From the NCBI GenBank assembly GCA_037039925.1, contig JAXRKP010000059.1, positions 2,501-66,500 on the forward strand: a stretch of DNA of 64,000 bases. The letters are read 5' to 3'. The translations under genes were made by a program, and so were the position numbers. Below, one piece after another: positions 18,801-63,709 of the stretch (within the stretch, counting starts at the first letter, position 1; every line of letters starts with the position of its first letter). The stretch comes from Doris montereyensis (lineage: Eukaryota > Mollusca > Gastropoda > Nudibranchia > Dorididae). The notes under the pieces were generated by a model. That model had not been told where the DNA came from and ran no database searches. It saw nothing but the letters and a program-made list of their open reading frames with translations.

Positions 18801-21800
18801 GCTGACATTATGTGTTGGTGTTGTACAGTTTCCCTTGTGTCAATTGAGTTTTCACGACATTTCTTTGTCAAGTGAAGGTTTTACAATACTTAAACAAAGG
18901 ATAAGACTAAATTCTTTCTGTCACCTTTGTGCGGCCTTACCTTTTATGTTGACAGTAGAAGCGTAGATCTTTTTTTATTTCTATGTCAACAAAAGCACGG
19001 ATGATGGTAAAGCCATGCTTTTATTTCATCAGGTTTGAGTTTGAGACTGAGGCAGTAGCAGTAGCAGTAGCAGGCACACTTAGTCTGGGAAATAGACATA
19101 CACACGTATCTTCTACTTGTTCTTTTTGCCGTTTTAAATAACCATTTTCAGCTAGGTGAGCTGTGCTTAGTGGATGACAGACAAATGCAGTCAAACCAAA
19201 TTTATTGTTACACTTGGTTGTAAAATTGAAATCATCAGAAATTTTGGGGTCATATAACATAAGGAATCTTTCCTTTCTGATTTTGATTTAGATCTAGTGC
19301 ATACTCAAATGAGAACATTGAATGAACCCAGTCTTTGATGTTTAATCTCATGATAAGTCATGTGACTTTGTATAGGGTTTGGTTGAATGTGACAATGTGA
19401 AGCTTAAAACTATCATATGGAAATGATGGATTTTCTTATCTACACCCACATGTAAACCTCATTAGCTATGTACAGCACTAGTGATTTGTTGGCAGTGGGG
19501 AAAGACAGTTTTGGACCATAGCCATTTAGTGCATCCTACATTTATTTTTGTTCCAATACGTTTAAACATTAAATAATGGAAGACTTATACGTAATGACAA
19601 AAAGTATTCGATTCTGATGGCGTAAGAGTTTTTAGGCTGTAGTTTTCTTAACTCACTTTGCGGGAAAGCCACACTGCCGTTTTGGCGGGTCCCACAAATA
19701 CACGGAAAATACTGCAGCGTCTTTCAATTTCAACTTGTTCTCACTAGGCATAGGGCAACTGGTTTCAACTCTGCAATAGAGTAAAAAAAAAATAAACATT
19801 GTCATCAAGTTTTTTGGAGATTTTATTGTAGCTTTTTATCGTGATCTAAATAATTCAGACTATAATCTTGAACATTTCCATAAACATGTTTTCAAATGGA
19901 TCTAGCTATTCCATAAATTTTTGTGTGTGTGAATTTTGTTTTCTTGCAAATGGCACAATCTCATCCATTAAAATATATACCAAAAGAAGAAAAACAAAGA
20001 AGAAAATAATAAATAATCAAGATATTTTCATATTCTGTTTGTCTGAATTCATACTGTGTTCTATTGGTTATTTTGTTTCACAAGATTGTTAACATGTCTT
20101 AACTGAAAATATATGTTACTGCTTACAGAAAATACCGTACCCTTAAAACTTATCTGCAGTTCTGCAGCGATTGTAAGTCTTACAGCTTTGAGAAATGCAT
20201 TGTTTTATTGTAATCGGACACAGGGATTCGAGACAGTATATAAGTGGTAGGAATTCTTCATAGCCATAGCCCTACCCTATTTTCAACATAGGATTGTCAG
20301 TAGCAGCAGCACATTAAATACGTATGAATACAATGCATTTCTCCTTCTTTATTGATTTTGTTTTTTCCTTTGGTTTTTTTTTGTTTTGGTTTTTTTTAAC
20401 TTGTAGCTTTTAGCCAAGTCTCTCTGGTCTCAAGCTGTGCATATAAGTGTTTGGGTTTTTTTAATTGTTTTTTTTTCTCTTTCTACATCTCTCTTGCCTT
20501 GACTTGTCCTCAAGTATCTTTTGGTGCCATCTCAATCACAGATTGTTTCATGTGTGTGATAGCAGATACGTTTGTTTATCTTTTTTGTACAAGCTGATAA
20601 TAACAGATATGTACTACATTGAAAGATGAAAAAAAAAGTAACAATGTGAATAAATTACGCAATAAGTATACATATTTAAATATATGTATATAGAAGAAAT
20701 TGATTTTTCCTCAATCATTATAATTGTACCCATATATGATGATTGGTTTCATTGTGAAGGTAAAGAATTGCGACTGGACAACTGTAGAATAGTAAACACA
20801 AGAACACTTACTTAGTGGAACATTGAAAATTGAGAGAAATACGTAGATCAAGCTTGTTTCTCCTTTGTCATTCAATACAACAAAGAATATATAAAATTCA
20901 ACAAAACTTTTGTAATATTTTATGTCAGTTTGCATATACAAAGGTAAAAAATGATTGAATATAAAATGTAAAGATGGGCAAATTTAGTTTGTGTCTACCG
21001 TACAGTAATAGCAAGTATTAAATAGAGGTGGGTAAATCTATTATTCCTGTATGATCATTCAGTAGATTCAAAATCACTTTCCTCTGTAAGTAAAAGATGG
21101 GATTCAAGTGTTAACTTTCACATTTCAACTCATTGTTTCTCATTGTATGTTATATAATAATGCCTATTTTTAAGGAGTAAAATTATTTAATAGCTTTTGG
21201 CTTACAAGTTACTATACTTAGTATTATATTTTACACTTGTTGATGTCAATGTCAATGGCGAAATATACTTTGTTTCCACCAATGTAAGAGTATATTTATG
21301 ATGATGATGACAATGACGCTATTGTTGCCAAGACACACCCAAGCTATTGGAACCTCTTGAAAGCTCTTTTAAGCTTCCTTCTCACGGTGATCTAAATCGA
21401 AAGTTGTCTCCTTTATTTATTTCTATTTTTTCTTCTATTGTTGTGTGTTTTTGCTTTCTGTATTTTATGTCAAATGAATGTGATACTGTGCTAGTAAAGC
21501 AAACTAACTGATGATAGGTTTGAAGGAGACATTAAAAGTTTTTGTTTTTTGTTTTTTCTTTTCTTTTTTTGATGAAAGGACGGAAAAGTTGGGGAGATGA
21601 AATTGGTTCTTCAAAAAATCGATGTTTCAACTAATATTTTTTCTAGAATTTTCTTTCAGAGCTGTAGTTACTATAATATTATGGATAAAGGAAGAAAGCA
21701 GGGAGGAGGAAGGAAAGCAATGGGGTGGGTGGAGTTAAAGGAAGGAACAAATACGGTAGAATGAAAGAATGATATGTTGAAACATATTACATTATGTACT

Positions 21801-22433
21801 ACGATCTCTGCTTTTAATCCATACATGAAATGAGATTTAGACGTGAAAGGAAAACACACAGATAGCGACTGAAGAAAATAACAAGTACCTTTGAGTACCT
21901 TGTACCGGTATTACATGTACCTTGTACCGGTATTACATGTACCTTGTACCACTATTTCATGTTCACGTTTCCACAAGTCAAGGAGACCTACACAGAATTG
22001 TTGTTGTTGTTATTATTATTGTTATTATAGGAAGTGCAGGCATAGCTCTATTTATCATAGACAATAATTTGTATCTGCATTCATCATCAGTTTTAAGAAG
22101 AATTTTGTTAGATAATCCAAAGGAATGAGAGATAGCTATGGTATTGTTTGATTTGTATGATTACTATTACTACTACATCATGTCTTGATCACTTTTTGGA
22201 AAAAAAATTAAATGCCTATATATATTTATTGGACATGCTTGGAACAGTGTTCTTCTAGTTTTGGTCTTTTGGTTTAAATTGCTTGTAAATTTTGTTTTGT
22301 TTCGTTTATGCCTGTGTTGTTGTCATTTGGAGTAAGAAAGAGGAGTGGAACTGTGGGAAAGAAATAACAAAACAAAACAATGCCCTTGAATGCCATCTCA
22401 AGTGCAAGAATACATGTTTCAAAATCATCACCA
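18801..22433. other. Intergenic AT-rich DNA, no gene seen
   Basis: No exon or ORF with recognisable similarity. A three-copy 22-bp repeat (TACCTTGTACCGGTATTACA TG) lies at 21890-21960, and an ATG-poor T-rich block near 20350-20480. Confidence 0.5.
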
Positions 22434-25400
22434 CCTACTGCCCACCTGCTGCCCGTCTGCTGCCCATCTACTGCCCACCTGCTGTCCATTCACTGCCCAC
22501 CTGCTGCCCATCTATCTCCTTCTACTGCCCATCTACCTCCCATCTACTGCCCATCTACCTCCCATCTACTGCCCACCTACCTGCTGCCCGTCTGCTGCCC
22601 ACCTGCTGCCCATCTACCTCTCATCTACTGCCTATCTACCTCCCATCTACTGCACACCTACCTGCTGCCCGTCTGCTGCCCATCCACTGCCCACCTGCTG
22701 CCCATCCACTGCCCACCTGCTGCCCATCTTACTCTCATCTACTGCCTATCTACCTCCCATCTACCTTCCATCTACCTCCCATCTACTGCCCATCTACCTC
22801 TCATCTACTGCCTATTTATCTCCCATCTACTGCCCATCTCCTCCCATCTACTGCCCATCTACTCCATCTACCTCCCATCTACTGTCCATCTACCTCCCAT
22901 CTACTGTCCATCTACCTCCCATCTACTGTCCATCTACCTCCCATCTACTGGCCCATCTACCTCCCATCTACTGCCCATCTACCCATCCCATCTACTGCCC
23001 ATCTACCTCCCATCTACTGCCCATCTACCTCCCATCTACTGCCCATCTACTGCCCATCTACCTCCCATCTACTGCCCATCTACCTCCCATCTACTGTCCA
23101 TCTATCCCATCCTCCCATCTACTGCCCATCTACTGTCCATCTATCTCCCATCTACTGCCCATCTACCTCCCATCTACCCATCTACTGCCCATCTACCTCC
23201 CATCTACTGTCCATCTACCTCCCATCTACTGCCCATCTACTCCCATCTACTGTCCGTCTATCTCCCATCTACTGCCCATCTACCTCCCATCTACTGCCCA
23301 TCTACTGCCCATCTACCTCCCATCTACTGTCCATCTACTCCCATCTACTGCCCATCTAACTCCCATCTACTGCCCATCTACTCCCATCTATCTACCTCCC
23401 ATCTACTGCCCATCTACCTCCCATCTACTGTCCATCTACCTCCCATCTACTGCCCATCTACCTCCCATCTACTGCCCATCTACCTCCCATCTACTGCCCA
23501 TCTACTGCCCATCTACCTCCCATCTACTCCCATCTACTCCCATCTACTGTCCATCTACCTCCCATCTACTGCCCATCTACCTCCCATCTACTGCCCATCT
23601 AACTCCCATCTACTGTCCATCTACCTCCCATCTACTGCCCATCTACCTTCTACCTCCCTACATCTACCTCCCATCTACTGTCCATCTACCTCCCATCTAC
23701 TGTCCATTTACTGCCCATCTACTGTCCATCTACCTCCCATCTACTCCCATCTACTGTCCATCTACTCCCATCTACTGCCCATCTACTCCCATCTACTGTC
23801 CATCTACTGCCCATCTACCTCCCATCTACTCCCATCTACTCCCATCTACTGCCCATCTACTGCCCATCTACTGTCCATCTACCTCCCATCTACTGTCCAT
23901 CTGCCCATCTACTGTCCATCTACCTCCCATCTACTGCCCATCTACTGCCCATCTACCTCCCATCTACTGCCCATCTACTGCCCATCTACCTCCCATCTAC
24001 TGTCCATTTACTGCCCATCTACCTCCCATCTACTGTCCATCTACCTCCCATCTACTGCCCATCTACTCCCATCTACTGTCCATCTACTGCTCTACCTCCC
24101 ATCTACTGCCCATCTACTGCCCATCTACCTCCCATCTACTGTCCATCTACTGTCCCATCTATCTCCCATCTACTGCCCATCTACTGTCCATCTACCTCCC
24201 ATCTACTGCCCATCTACCTCCCATCTACTGCCCATCTACTGCTGTCCATCCATCTACTGTCCATCTACTGCCCATCTACCTCCCCATCTACTGTCCATCT
24301 ACCTCCCATCTAACTCCCATCTACTGCCCATCTACCTCCCATCTATTGTCCATCTACCTCCCATCTACTGTCAATCTACCTCCCATCTACTGTCCATCTA
24401 CTGCCCATCTACTGTCCATCTACTGCCCATCTACTGCCCATCTACCTCCCATCTACCTCCCATCTACTCCCATCTACTGCCCATCTACCTCCCATCTACT
24501 GTCCATCTACCTCCCATCTACTGCCCATCTACCTCCCATCTACCTCCCATCTACTGCCCATCTACCTCCCATCTACTGCCCATCTACCTCCCATCTACTG
24601 CCCATCTACTGCCCATCTACCCCCATCTACTCCCATCTACTGCCCATCTACCTCCCATCTACTGCCCATCTACCTCCCATCTACTGCCCATCTACTGCCC
24701 ATCTACCTCCCATCTACTGCCCATCTACCTCCCATCTACCTCCCATCTACTGCCCATCTACCTCCCATCTACCTCCCATCTACTCCCATCTACTGCCCAT
24801 CTACCTCCCATCTACTGCCCATCTACCTCCCATCTACCTCCATCTACCTCCCATCTACTGCCCATCTACCTCCCATCTACCTCCCATCTACTGCCCATCT
24901 ACCTCCATCTACCTCCCATCTACTGCCCATCTACCTGCCCATCTACCTTCCATCTACCTCCCATCTACCTGCCCATCTACCTCCCATCTACTGCCCATCT
25001 ACCTCCCATCTACCTCCCATCTACTACCCATCTCCCATCTACCTCCCATCTACCTCCCATCTACCTCCCATCTACCTCCCATCTATTGCCCATCTACCTC
25101 CCATCTACTGCCCATCTACCTCCCATCTACTCCCATCTACCTCCCATCTACTGTCCATCTACCTCCCATCTACTGCCCATCTACCTCCCATCTACTCCCA
25201 TCTACCTTCCATCTACCTCCCATCTACTGCCCATCTACCTTCCATCTACCTCCCATCTACCTCCCATCTACCTCCCATCTACCTCCCATCTACTGCCCAT
25301 CTACCTCCCATCTACCTCCCATCTACCTCCCATCTACCCCATCTACCTCCCATCTACTGCCCATCTACCTCCCATCTACCTCCCATCTACCTCCCATCTA

Positions 25401-28400
25401 CTGCCCATCTACCTCCCATCTACCTTCCATCTATCCTATCTACCTCCCATCTACCTCCCATCTACCTCCCATCTACCTCCCATCCCATCTACTGCCCATC
25501 TACCTCCCATCTACTGCCCATCTACTGCCCATCTACTGCCCATCTACTGCCCATCTACCGCCCACCTGCTGCCCATCTACTGCCCATCTACCTTCCATCT
25601 ACTGCTCATCTACCTCCCATCTACCTCCCATCTACTGCCCATCTACCTCCCATCTACTGCCCATCTACCTCCCATCTAGTGCCCATCTACTGACCATCTA
25701 CTGCCCATCTACCTCCCATCTACTGCCCATCTGCTGCTACCATCTACCTCCCATCTACTGCCCATCTACTGCCCATCTACCTCCCATCTACTCCCATCTA
25801 CTGCCCATCTACTCCCATCTACCTCCCATCTACTGCCCATCTACCCCATCTACCTCCCATCTACTGCCCATCTACTGCCCATCTACCTCCCATCTACCTC
25901 CCATCTACTGCCCATCTACTGCCCATCTACCTCCCATCTACTCCCATCTACTGCCCATCTACTGCCCATCTACCTCCCATCTACTGCCCATCTACCTCCC
26001 ATCTACTGCCCATCTACTCCCATCTACCTCCCATCTACTGCCCATCTACTGCCCATCTACCTCCCATCTACTGCCCATCTACCTCCCATCTACTGCCCAT
26101 CTACCTCCCATCTACTGCCCATCTACTGCCCATCTACTGCCCATCTACCCCATCTACTGCCCATCTACTGCCCATCTACCTCCCATCTACTGCCCATCTA
26201 CTGCCCATCTACTCCCATCTACTGCCCATCTACTGCTCCCATCTACTGCCCATCTACCTTCCATCTACTGCCCATCTACTGCCCATCTACTGCCCATCTA
26301 CTGCCCATCTACCTCCCATCTACTGCCCATCTACCTCCCATCTACTGCCCATCTACCTCCCATCTACTGCCCATCTACCTCCATCTACCATCTACTGCCC
26401 ATCTACTCCCATCTACTGCCCATCTACTCCCATCTACCTCCCATCTACTGCCCATCTACCTCCCATCTACTGCCCATCTACCTCCCATCTACTGCCCATC
26501 TACCTCCCCTATCTATCTACTCCCATCTACTGCCCATCTACCTCCCATCTACTGCCCATCTACTCCCATCTACTCCCATCTACTGCCCATCTACTGCCCA
26601 TCTACCTCCCATCTACCTCCCATCTACTGCCCATCTACCTCCCATCTACTGCCCATCTACTCCCATCTACTGCTCCATCTACTGCCCATCTACTGCCCAT
26701 CTACCCCATCTACTGCCCATCTACCTCCCATCTACTGCCCATCTACCTCCCATCTACTGCCCATCTACCTCCCATCTACTGTCCCATCTACCTCCCATCT
26801 ACTGCCCATCTACCTCCCATCTACTCCCATCTACCTCCCATCTACTGTCCATCTACCTCCCATCTATCTGCCATCTACCTCCATCTACTGTCCATCTACC
26901 TCCCATCTACCTCCCATCTACCTCCATCTACCTCCATCTACTGCCCATCTACCTCCCATCTACCTCCCATCTACTGTCCCATCTACCTCCCATCTACCTT
27001 CCATCTACCTCCCATCTACCTGTCCATCTACCTCCCATCTACCTCCCATCTACCTCCCATCTACCTCCCATCTACCTCCCATCTACCTCCCATCTACCTC
27101 CCATCTACCTCCCATCTACCTCCATCTACCTCCCATCTACCTCCCATCTACCTCCCATCTACTCCCATCTACTGCCCATCTACCTCCCATCTACCTCCCA
27201 TCTACCTCCCATCTACCTCCCATCTACCTCCCATCTACTGTCCATCTACCCCATCCCATCTACCTCCCATCTACCGCCCATCTACCTCCCATCTACTGTC
27301 CATCTACCTCCCATCTACCTCCCATCTACTGTCCATCTATCTACCTCCCATCTACCTCCCATCTACCTCCCATCTACTCCCATCTACCTCCCATCTACCT
27401 CCCATCTACCTCCCATCTACCTCCCATCTACTGCCCATCTACCTCCCATCTACTGTCCATCTACCTCCCATCTACCTCCCATCTACCTCCCATCTCTACT
27501 TTCCATCTACTGCCCATCTACCTCCCATCTACTGCCCATCTACCTCCCATCTACTGCCCATCTACCTGCCATCTATCTACTGCCCATCTACCTCCCATCT
27601 ACTGCCAACCTGCTGCCCATCTGCTGCCCATCTACTGCCCATCTACCTCCCATCTACCTCCCATCTACTGCCCATCTACCTCCCATCTACCTCCCATCTA
27701 CCTTTCGATCTACTGCCCATCTACCTTCCATCTACTGCCCATCTACCTCCCATCTACTGCCAACCTGCTGCCCATCTACTGCCCATCTACTCCCATCTAC
27801 TGCCCATCTGCTGCCCATCTGCTGCCCATCTACTGCCCATCTACCTTCCATCTACTGCCCATCTACCTCCATCTACCTCCATCTACCTTCCATCTACTCC
27901 CATCTACTGCCCATCTACCTCCCATCTACTGCCCATCTACTGTCCATCTACTGCCCATCTACTGCCCATCTACTGCCCATCTACTGCCCATCTACCTCCC
28001 ATCTACTGCCCATCTACCTCCCATCTACCTTCCCATCTACCTCCCATCTACCTTCCATCTACTGCCCATCTACCTCCCATCTACCTTCCATCTACTGCCC
28101 ATCTACCTCCCATCTACTGCCCATCTACTGCCCATCTACCTCCCATCTACCTCCCATCTACTGCCCATCTACCTCCCATCTACCTCCCATCTACCTTCCA
28201 TCTACTGCCCTTCTACCTCCCATCTACTGCCCATCTACCTCCCATCTACTGCCCATCTAACTCCCATCTACTGCCCATCTACCTCCCATCTACTGCCCAT
28301 CTACCTCCCATCTACTGCCCATCTACCTCCCATCTACCTTCCCATCTACTGCCCATCTACCTCCCATCTACTGCCCATCTACTGCTTCCATCTACTGCTT

Positions 28401-28665
28401 CCATCTACTGCCTATCTACCTCCTATCTACTCCCATCTACCTCCCATCTACCTCCTATCTACCTCCTATCTACCCATCTGCCTTCCATCTACTGCCCATC
28501 TACTGCCCATCTACCTTCCATCTACTGCCCACCTGCTGCCCATCTACTGCCCATTTACTGACCATCTACTCCCATTTACTGACCATCTACTGCTCATTTA
28601 CGCCCATTTACTGACCATGTACTGCTCATTTACTGCCCATTTACTGACCATCTACTGCCCACATA
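22434..28665 (+). repeat. 6.2-kb satellite of two interleaved 11-bp units
   Basis: Hundreds of copies of CCCATCTACTG and CCCATCTACCT (both 11 bp) in irregular order, with truncated units and a few CTG-rich variants at both edges. Almost no stop codons occur on the + strand, so ORFs of 355, 1099 and 1956 codons appear in all three frames. These are artefacts: the same peptide cycles through every frame and there is no start context or splice signal. Confidence 0.98.
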
Positions 28666-29334
28666 GATGACAATAATAAAAGTCATACGTAGGTCAATAG
28701 CAACATCAATCAACTTGGACTAAAGAGTACTATCACTTTCTCACGAACATGTCCACATTCTTAATCTTGTAATAAATGACTCCACTGATAGTACCATTCA
28801 AGACCTAAGGATGGAACCTAATCATTTTTCGGTGAGTGTGTTTCTGTCTTTAAAGCTCCTCAATTAAAACAAGAATACTGTATTGAAAGACAAAAATCAA
28901 TGGACATTCAGTCGTTTAAAACAGACATTGTCAATTTAAATATTTGTCATCACAATGACAACTCTGACATAGTTGAACACAAAATATCCATCGTGATCAA
29001 GACACTCGACACCATCATGAACAACCCCGCACCAATCAATTCAAACATGCCGTCAGATCACACTATGTCATGTCACGCAATGGTTCACACAGGATATTCA
29101 TCAGCAAGTACAGAAGAGACGAAAGGCAGAAAGAACCTGGCAAAGAATGGGACTCCTTGTTCATAAACAACAAATCTATTTTACTGTAAACTAAAAGGCT
29201 AAAAGTAAAACCAATGACAGGATACAAAGAGTAAAAAATTTAAATTAATATAATTATACATGAAAAACTACATCAACGAGAGAAAAAAAACAACACAAAA
29301 GCCCTCTTCAAGAAAGTCAACAGAAAGATTAAAC
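28666..29334. other. Intergenic DNA, no gene seen
   Basis: Unique-looking AT-rich sequence with one 88-codon ORF (28900-29166). It has no recognisable similarity and no supporting splice signals, and I do not call it. Confidence 0.4.
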
Positions 29335-29660
29335 TAAAGAACTCCATGTACTCTTAAATAGCTGGTGGGCACTGCTCATAAGTACTACTTCTTTCCTTTG
29401 AATACAAAGGAGCCACAGTGGAGTGAAGTCAGTCAAAGGGGGAAAACGACAATAAATGAGCCAAGGAAGAATGTTGTGATATTCACACGGTACCTCCTTA
29501 TCATCTGTCTCCGATGGGACTAGAAGTAGAAGTGTTGATCCATCTACCTGGATCAGCTTGGTGGGTTTTACTAGAAAAAGTTGAGAAAATTGTTCAACTC
29601 GGGGTTTGAACCCAAGATTTTTTGGTTGAGAGGCTGACACCTTGCCTCTGGACCACCGAG
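29335..29660 (-). mobile_element. tRNA-derived SINE family 1
   Basis: Minus-strand head GGTCCAGAGGCAAGGTGTCA, B box GGGTTCAAACCCC, and body with CTAGTCCCATCGGAGACAGA. The distal part (TGACTTCACTCCACTGTGGC) is also present at 53830-53870, and its end abuts the dispersed repeat seen at 15035 and 59745. Confidence 0.7.
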
Positions 29661-29939
29661 TATCTTCCTTTTAACTACCTTTGGCCAAAGAAATGTGGCG
29701 CATGAGAAGAATGGTGTAATTAATTTTGCCAGTAATTTTTCAAAGTTGATTTTAAAAACCCTCATTGAATTCATGAAAGCAGTTTTATCAAAAGGTATGG
29801 GCAGTTAATATATACATAGTTTTCAAACTGGCTTTAGCATACTATTACTAACAGTACTAACACGAATGTATGATCAAGATAGTGTAAAGCTTCTTCAAGT
29901 TCTTGAGATCCATATGGAGGCGTTGTTTGTAGCCACACT

Positions 29940-30180
29940 AGTGTTGCGAATTTGTAACCACATTAACACTGGTTCGAACCCCATAGCTGGCCCAAGTGTT
30001 TTTTCACAATCTTGTACTCTCAGGAAAGTTACTTCTCTATTTTCCTCACTTGATTCAAGTGTGAATCAGTACCCAGCTGTAGATAGAGAAAGATCATGCC
30101 AGATTGTTAGTACAAAGCGCCTAACTGGCTGCTGTACTGTAAGCTCCTCAGGGAATTGAGAAAGGACTTTGAATGAAATG
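29940..30180 (+). mobile_element. tRNA-derived SINE family 2
   Basis: It contains the B box TGGTTCGAACCCC and a 3' body with GCGCCTAACTGGCTGCTGTA and GACTTTGAATGAA. The body matches, in opposite orientation, 47090-47290. Confidence 0.6.
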
Positions 30181-30284
30181 GCCTGCTGGGGGATAAAGGC
30201 TGTAGTCGGTAAACCTGCATTTGTGTGGGGATACGGACTAATAATCCACCCTTTCTTTATGGAAAACCAGCTATTTGTAGCATT

Positions 30285-30480
30285 AAACAGCACAGGTGAT
30301 ATAAATCCATACTCCCCCTGGACAAAGAGCACAGGTGATATAAATCCATACCCCCTGAACAAAGAGCACAGGTGATATAAATCCATACCCCCCTGGACAA
30401 ACAGCACAAGTGATATAAATCCATACCCCCTGGACAAACAGCACAAGTGATATAAATCCATACCCCCCCTGGACAAAACA
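30285..30480 (+). repeat. 37-38-bp minisatellite
   Basis: Five to six copies of AGCACAGGTGATATAAATCC ATACCCCCTGGACAA-type units. Confidence 0.9.
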
Positions 30481-33327
30481 CTGGTTTGTTGCTGGCTTTT
30501 CCTCCCAGATATAGTTGGTATCAATTGGCAAACAGGAAAAATGTGGTTATGTGTCTTTCCAGAGGAAAAGAACACTAGGGTTGAACTCTACATGTTGTAA
30601 CGCTAGACCATCAAAGCTTTGATAAAACTAAAACTAATCAAATTGACATTATTTTCAAACATGAAAAAAGAAGTCGAAATGCAAAATTTAAGTTTCCTTT
30701 TGTTCACTCTATCGCTTGTTTGAGGTTATGCAAACTTCTCCTACTTTGTTCACTTTCCTTTCCTTTTCTTTAATAAAATGAATTTAATAATCTCATTTAG
30801 AAAACATATTAAGACAATTATTGACAAATCATGTCAGAAGATTTTAAATAATATAGTAATTTACAATACAGAAAGAAAAAAGATACAAATTACAGGACAA
30901 TTAAAAGAGTAGAAAAAAACCCCAAAAAATCATAGCAAAAGTAGAAGAAAAAAAAAGAAAGAAACAAACAATTTTTTTCTCCACTTTTTCTTATTTATTG
31001 TGACATCACATATATACAATCTTTTATGAGATTATTTTTGTTGTACATTTTTCTTACCTCAACAAACCTAAACCCTTACCTCAATCATAAATTTAATAAA
31101 GCAACCCCACAAAATAAACTATATAATGGAACTCACAACAAGTCAGCTCGCTTAGAGGGGGGGGAGGGGGGGGGCCTGAGAAAGGCATTTTTACCACAAA
31201 TCGGACAAATCTCATTTATTGAACTACTTATAGAGCGTTTCAATCCCTTTAAATTGATAATTCAATATCAATTCTTTCATTTTATATGATTTTTTTTTAG
31301 AAACGATACCGGCCTAACCTTCAACACATCGGTTGTACCATAAAAGCTGGAAATTTTGTCTAAAGAATTACAACTTGGAACTCATTTAATTCATTACAAA
31401 ATTCTCAACCTGAAAAATGTACATAAGAGGAATTCTTTTCAGTATTAGCTAAGATCAGTTGCAAATTACGGAAGACATTCCATGCACCTGTTATAAGAAA
31501 AGTGCCATCCGACATGAGTATAAAGGACCCGGAGCAGTTGAAATAGGGTCGACAAGAAGTATTTGAGAGCCTCTCAAGATTGTATGACGTTTCAAAGCAT
31601 GATACTAATCTTTTCTATGCTTGTATGCGAAAAAACATTCAAATAATGGAAAAGCTTTTTTAAATGCGATTTTCTTAACATGACAGTGATTTGTGATCTT
31701 CCTTTTTATTCATTGTCTGATTGCCCCAATTTTGGTGAGCATATGATGCAATACTAAATTTCATCCAGTTGCGATTTTCGATATGCCTTCAAATTTTTGC
31801 AAAAAGAATTTTTTTGTGATTAAATTTGCAAAAAATTGGAAAGGTTGCTATATGCGTTTTAAAAACATTCATAAAATCAAAACTGTTAAATTTATCGAAA
31901 ATTGCTATTGGGTGTGGCTAGATATTGAACCGAATAATGTGTGTTAGAAGTTACAGCCAAGTTTGTTCAAAACTAAGAAAGCCTATTTGAATTGAAGTAG
32001 TAGTATTTTCACAATAAAAATCCAAGATGGCGGCATTCCCATGGTAACCATTAAAAATATAAAAAATTTCCTCAGCTAAATTAGATATGCTGAGTACAAT
32101 GGTAGTGGTTAAAATTGTCTATATGAAATAGTAAAAAAAACCCAACCCAGTCACATGACCCACGTTTACTGAACAAACTTCTAATGCGTCTTTAAGCTGA
32201 AATTAACATCTTGTACTAGAACCTCATGGAATACATATGCAAGGCTACTATTTTCAGTATAATGAAAATGAGAATCTGTGACAAATAAATTCTATAACGG
32301 ACCAAATTGACATAAACAGGTTTTGCAAATGGACTCCTCATGTCTTTCAATTTTTTCTCTTTTCCCCCATTTATACAATCATAAAAAAACTATCATTTTG
32401 AAGAGTTTTCTTAACTCTTTCGCTCCAGGGGGTGATTCATAACTGGACAAAGGTGTAATTGTGGAGAAGACAAATCTGACACCTAACATTTTTTTTAAAC
32501 AATTATTTCCTAAAAATGGAGGCAAAGTATTTGCAAGAAATCGATAAAAACAAGAAAACGAAAGCTCTAGAGGACTGAAGTGAGTTGCTTTTGCATAACA
32601 AACCGGGGTCAGAAGTAAATGTAATTTTGTTCCCTTATTATGGAACTCACCTTGATCCAAAGCAATATTGTAATCAAGTCACTGGTTTAACGCTATCCTA
32701 TTATTGCAGGTAATCCAGCCATAAAGCAATGTTCCAATTTCTTGAAGATAACTTTCTACAAATTTTTGGTCTCAATTCTATACTATTCCCAAAAATTTGT
32801 GCAAATAACTTACAAAATGAATGCAACAATGTAATAAAAATCACTTCTAAAACACACGCTTTTATTTCAAGACACTTGGGTTGAAGGACGTAAATATCAG
32901 GGTTCACGCATGCGCATTTATTAGTAACGTTTAAGAACTTGGAGTTCCGCAACTTAAGTTTGTAATTGCGTGACAGTAATACTGGCTTGCGGTCAAAAGT
33001 CAACATTGACTAGAGCCTGTACTACAATCAGCTTAAGGGAGAGAAACAGTTTAAAAAAAATATAAAGCATTGAGCTTTCAGAGCAAAATTTTGAAAGTTT
33101 TCTTACATTTCAATCTAATTACAATAATTTTTCTTACATTTTAATCTAATTACAAATACAATAGAGATATTCAAGAGATTAAAGTCCTTAAAACATTTGT
33201 GCATAGAAAGAAATGTGTCTCTGACATTATTTGCATTTTACAAATTTAACATTAACAACTGCTGTACAGTGAAGCTTAATATCACAAAAAACAAAAATAA
33301 AAACAATAAGAGAAGGCTTCATTGCTC
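30481..33327. other. Region downstream of SMYD5 and intergenic DNA, no gene seen
   Basis: AT-rich. AATAAA on the minus strand near 32910 and 32860 could end the SMYD5 transcript. A TTAACTCTTTCGCTCC block at 32409 resembles piggyBac-type termini, but no partner end was found. Confidence 0.4.
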
Positions 33328-52435
<19,108 letters not shown>

Positions 52436-52901
52436 CTTGTGAAATGAAAGTAGGTTTTTTTTACCTTCATAGAAGTAATAGTATCGTAACTAAAGAGGTA
52501 GAGTATCGTAAAATACAAATGGAAAATTTGCAATTCTAGCCTTTTATATAGCCTTTTATCTTTTCATGTTATCATGAATAACTATTATCTCACTTTTTTT
52601 AGGGAAGACGTATGTTAGTATCATATTATGATCCTTATTGTCTACGATCTTGCTATCGAAATAAAGCATCTGAATTTGAATATGTAATCGCTCTCAAAAT
52701 TGTTGTCCTAATACTCAAGAAATTCGGAAACGGAAACGGGGGAACAGAAAGTAGCGATCCATGCTTGTATCCTATGTACTATGTAGGTGTGTTAAATGTT
52801 TTATTTACAGAGGTCTAGAATCTGTTTAGGCCACACTTAAACCTCAGAGATTGAACCCTTTAGTCCCCTCAAAATTCAATTTTTAAACACTATTTTCAAC
52901 A
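52436..52901. promoter_or_regulatory. Probable bidirectional promoter between SMYD5 and PBDC1
   Basis: The two start codons (52435 on -, 52902 on +) face away from each other across 466 bp. No CpG-rich core or clear TATA box stands out. A YY1-like AAGATGGCG overlaps the SMYD5 start. That both genes share this stretch as promoter is inferred from position alone. Confidence 0.5.

Positions 52902-63709
<10,808 letters not shown>

Noticed and set aside
22390..28260. 1956-codon ORF (and overlapping 1099- and 355-codon ORFs)
   Set aside because: Stop-free 11-bp satellite. All three + frames are open with the same cycling peptide, and there is no codon structure or splice context.
32379..32660. 93-codon minus-strand ORF downstream of SMYD5
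   Set aside because: No similarity recognised, no splice or initiation support, AT-rich background.
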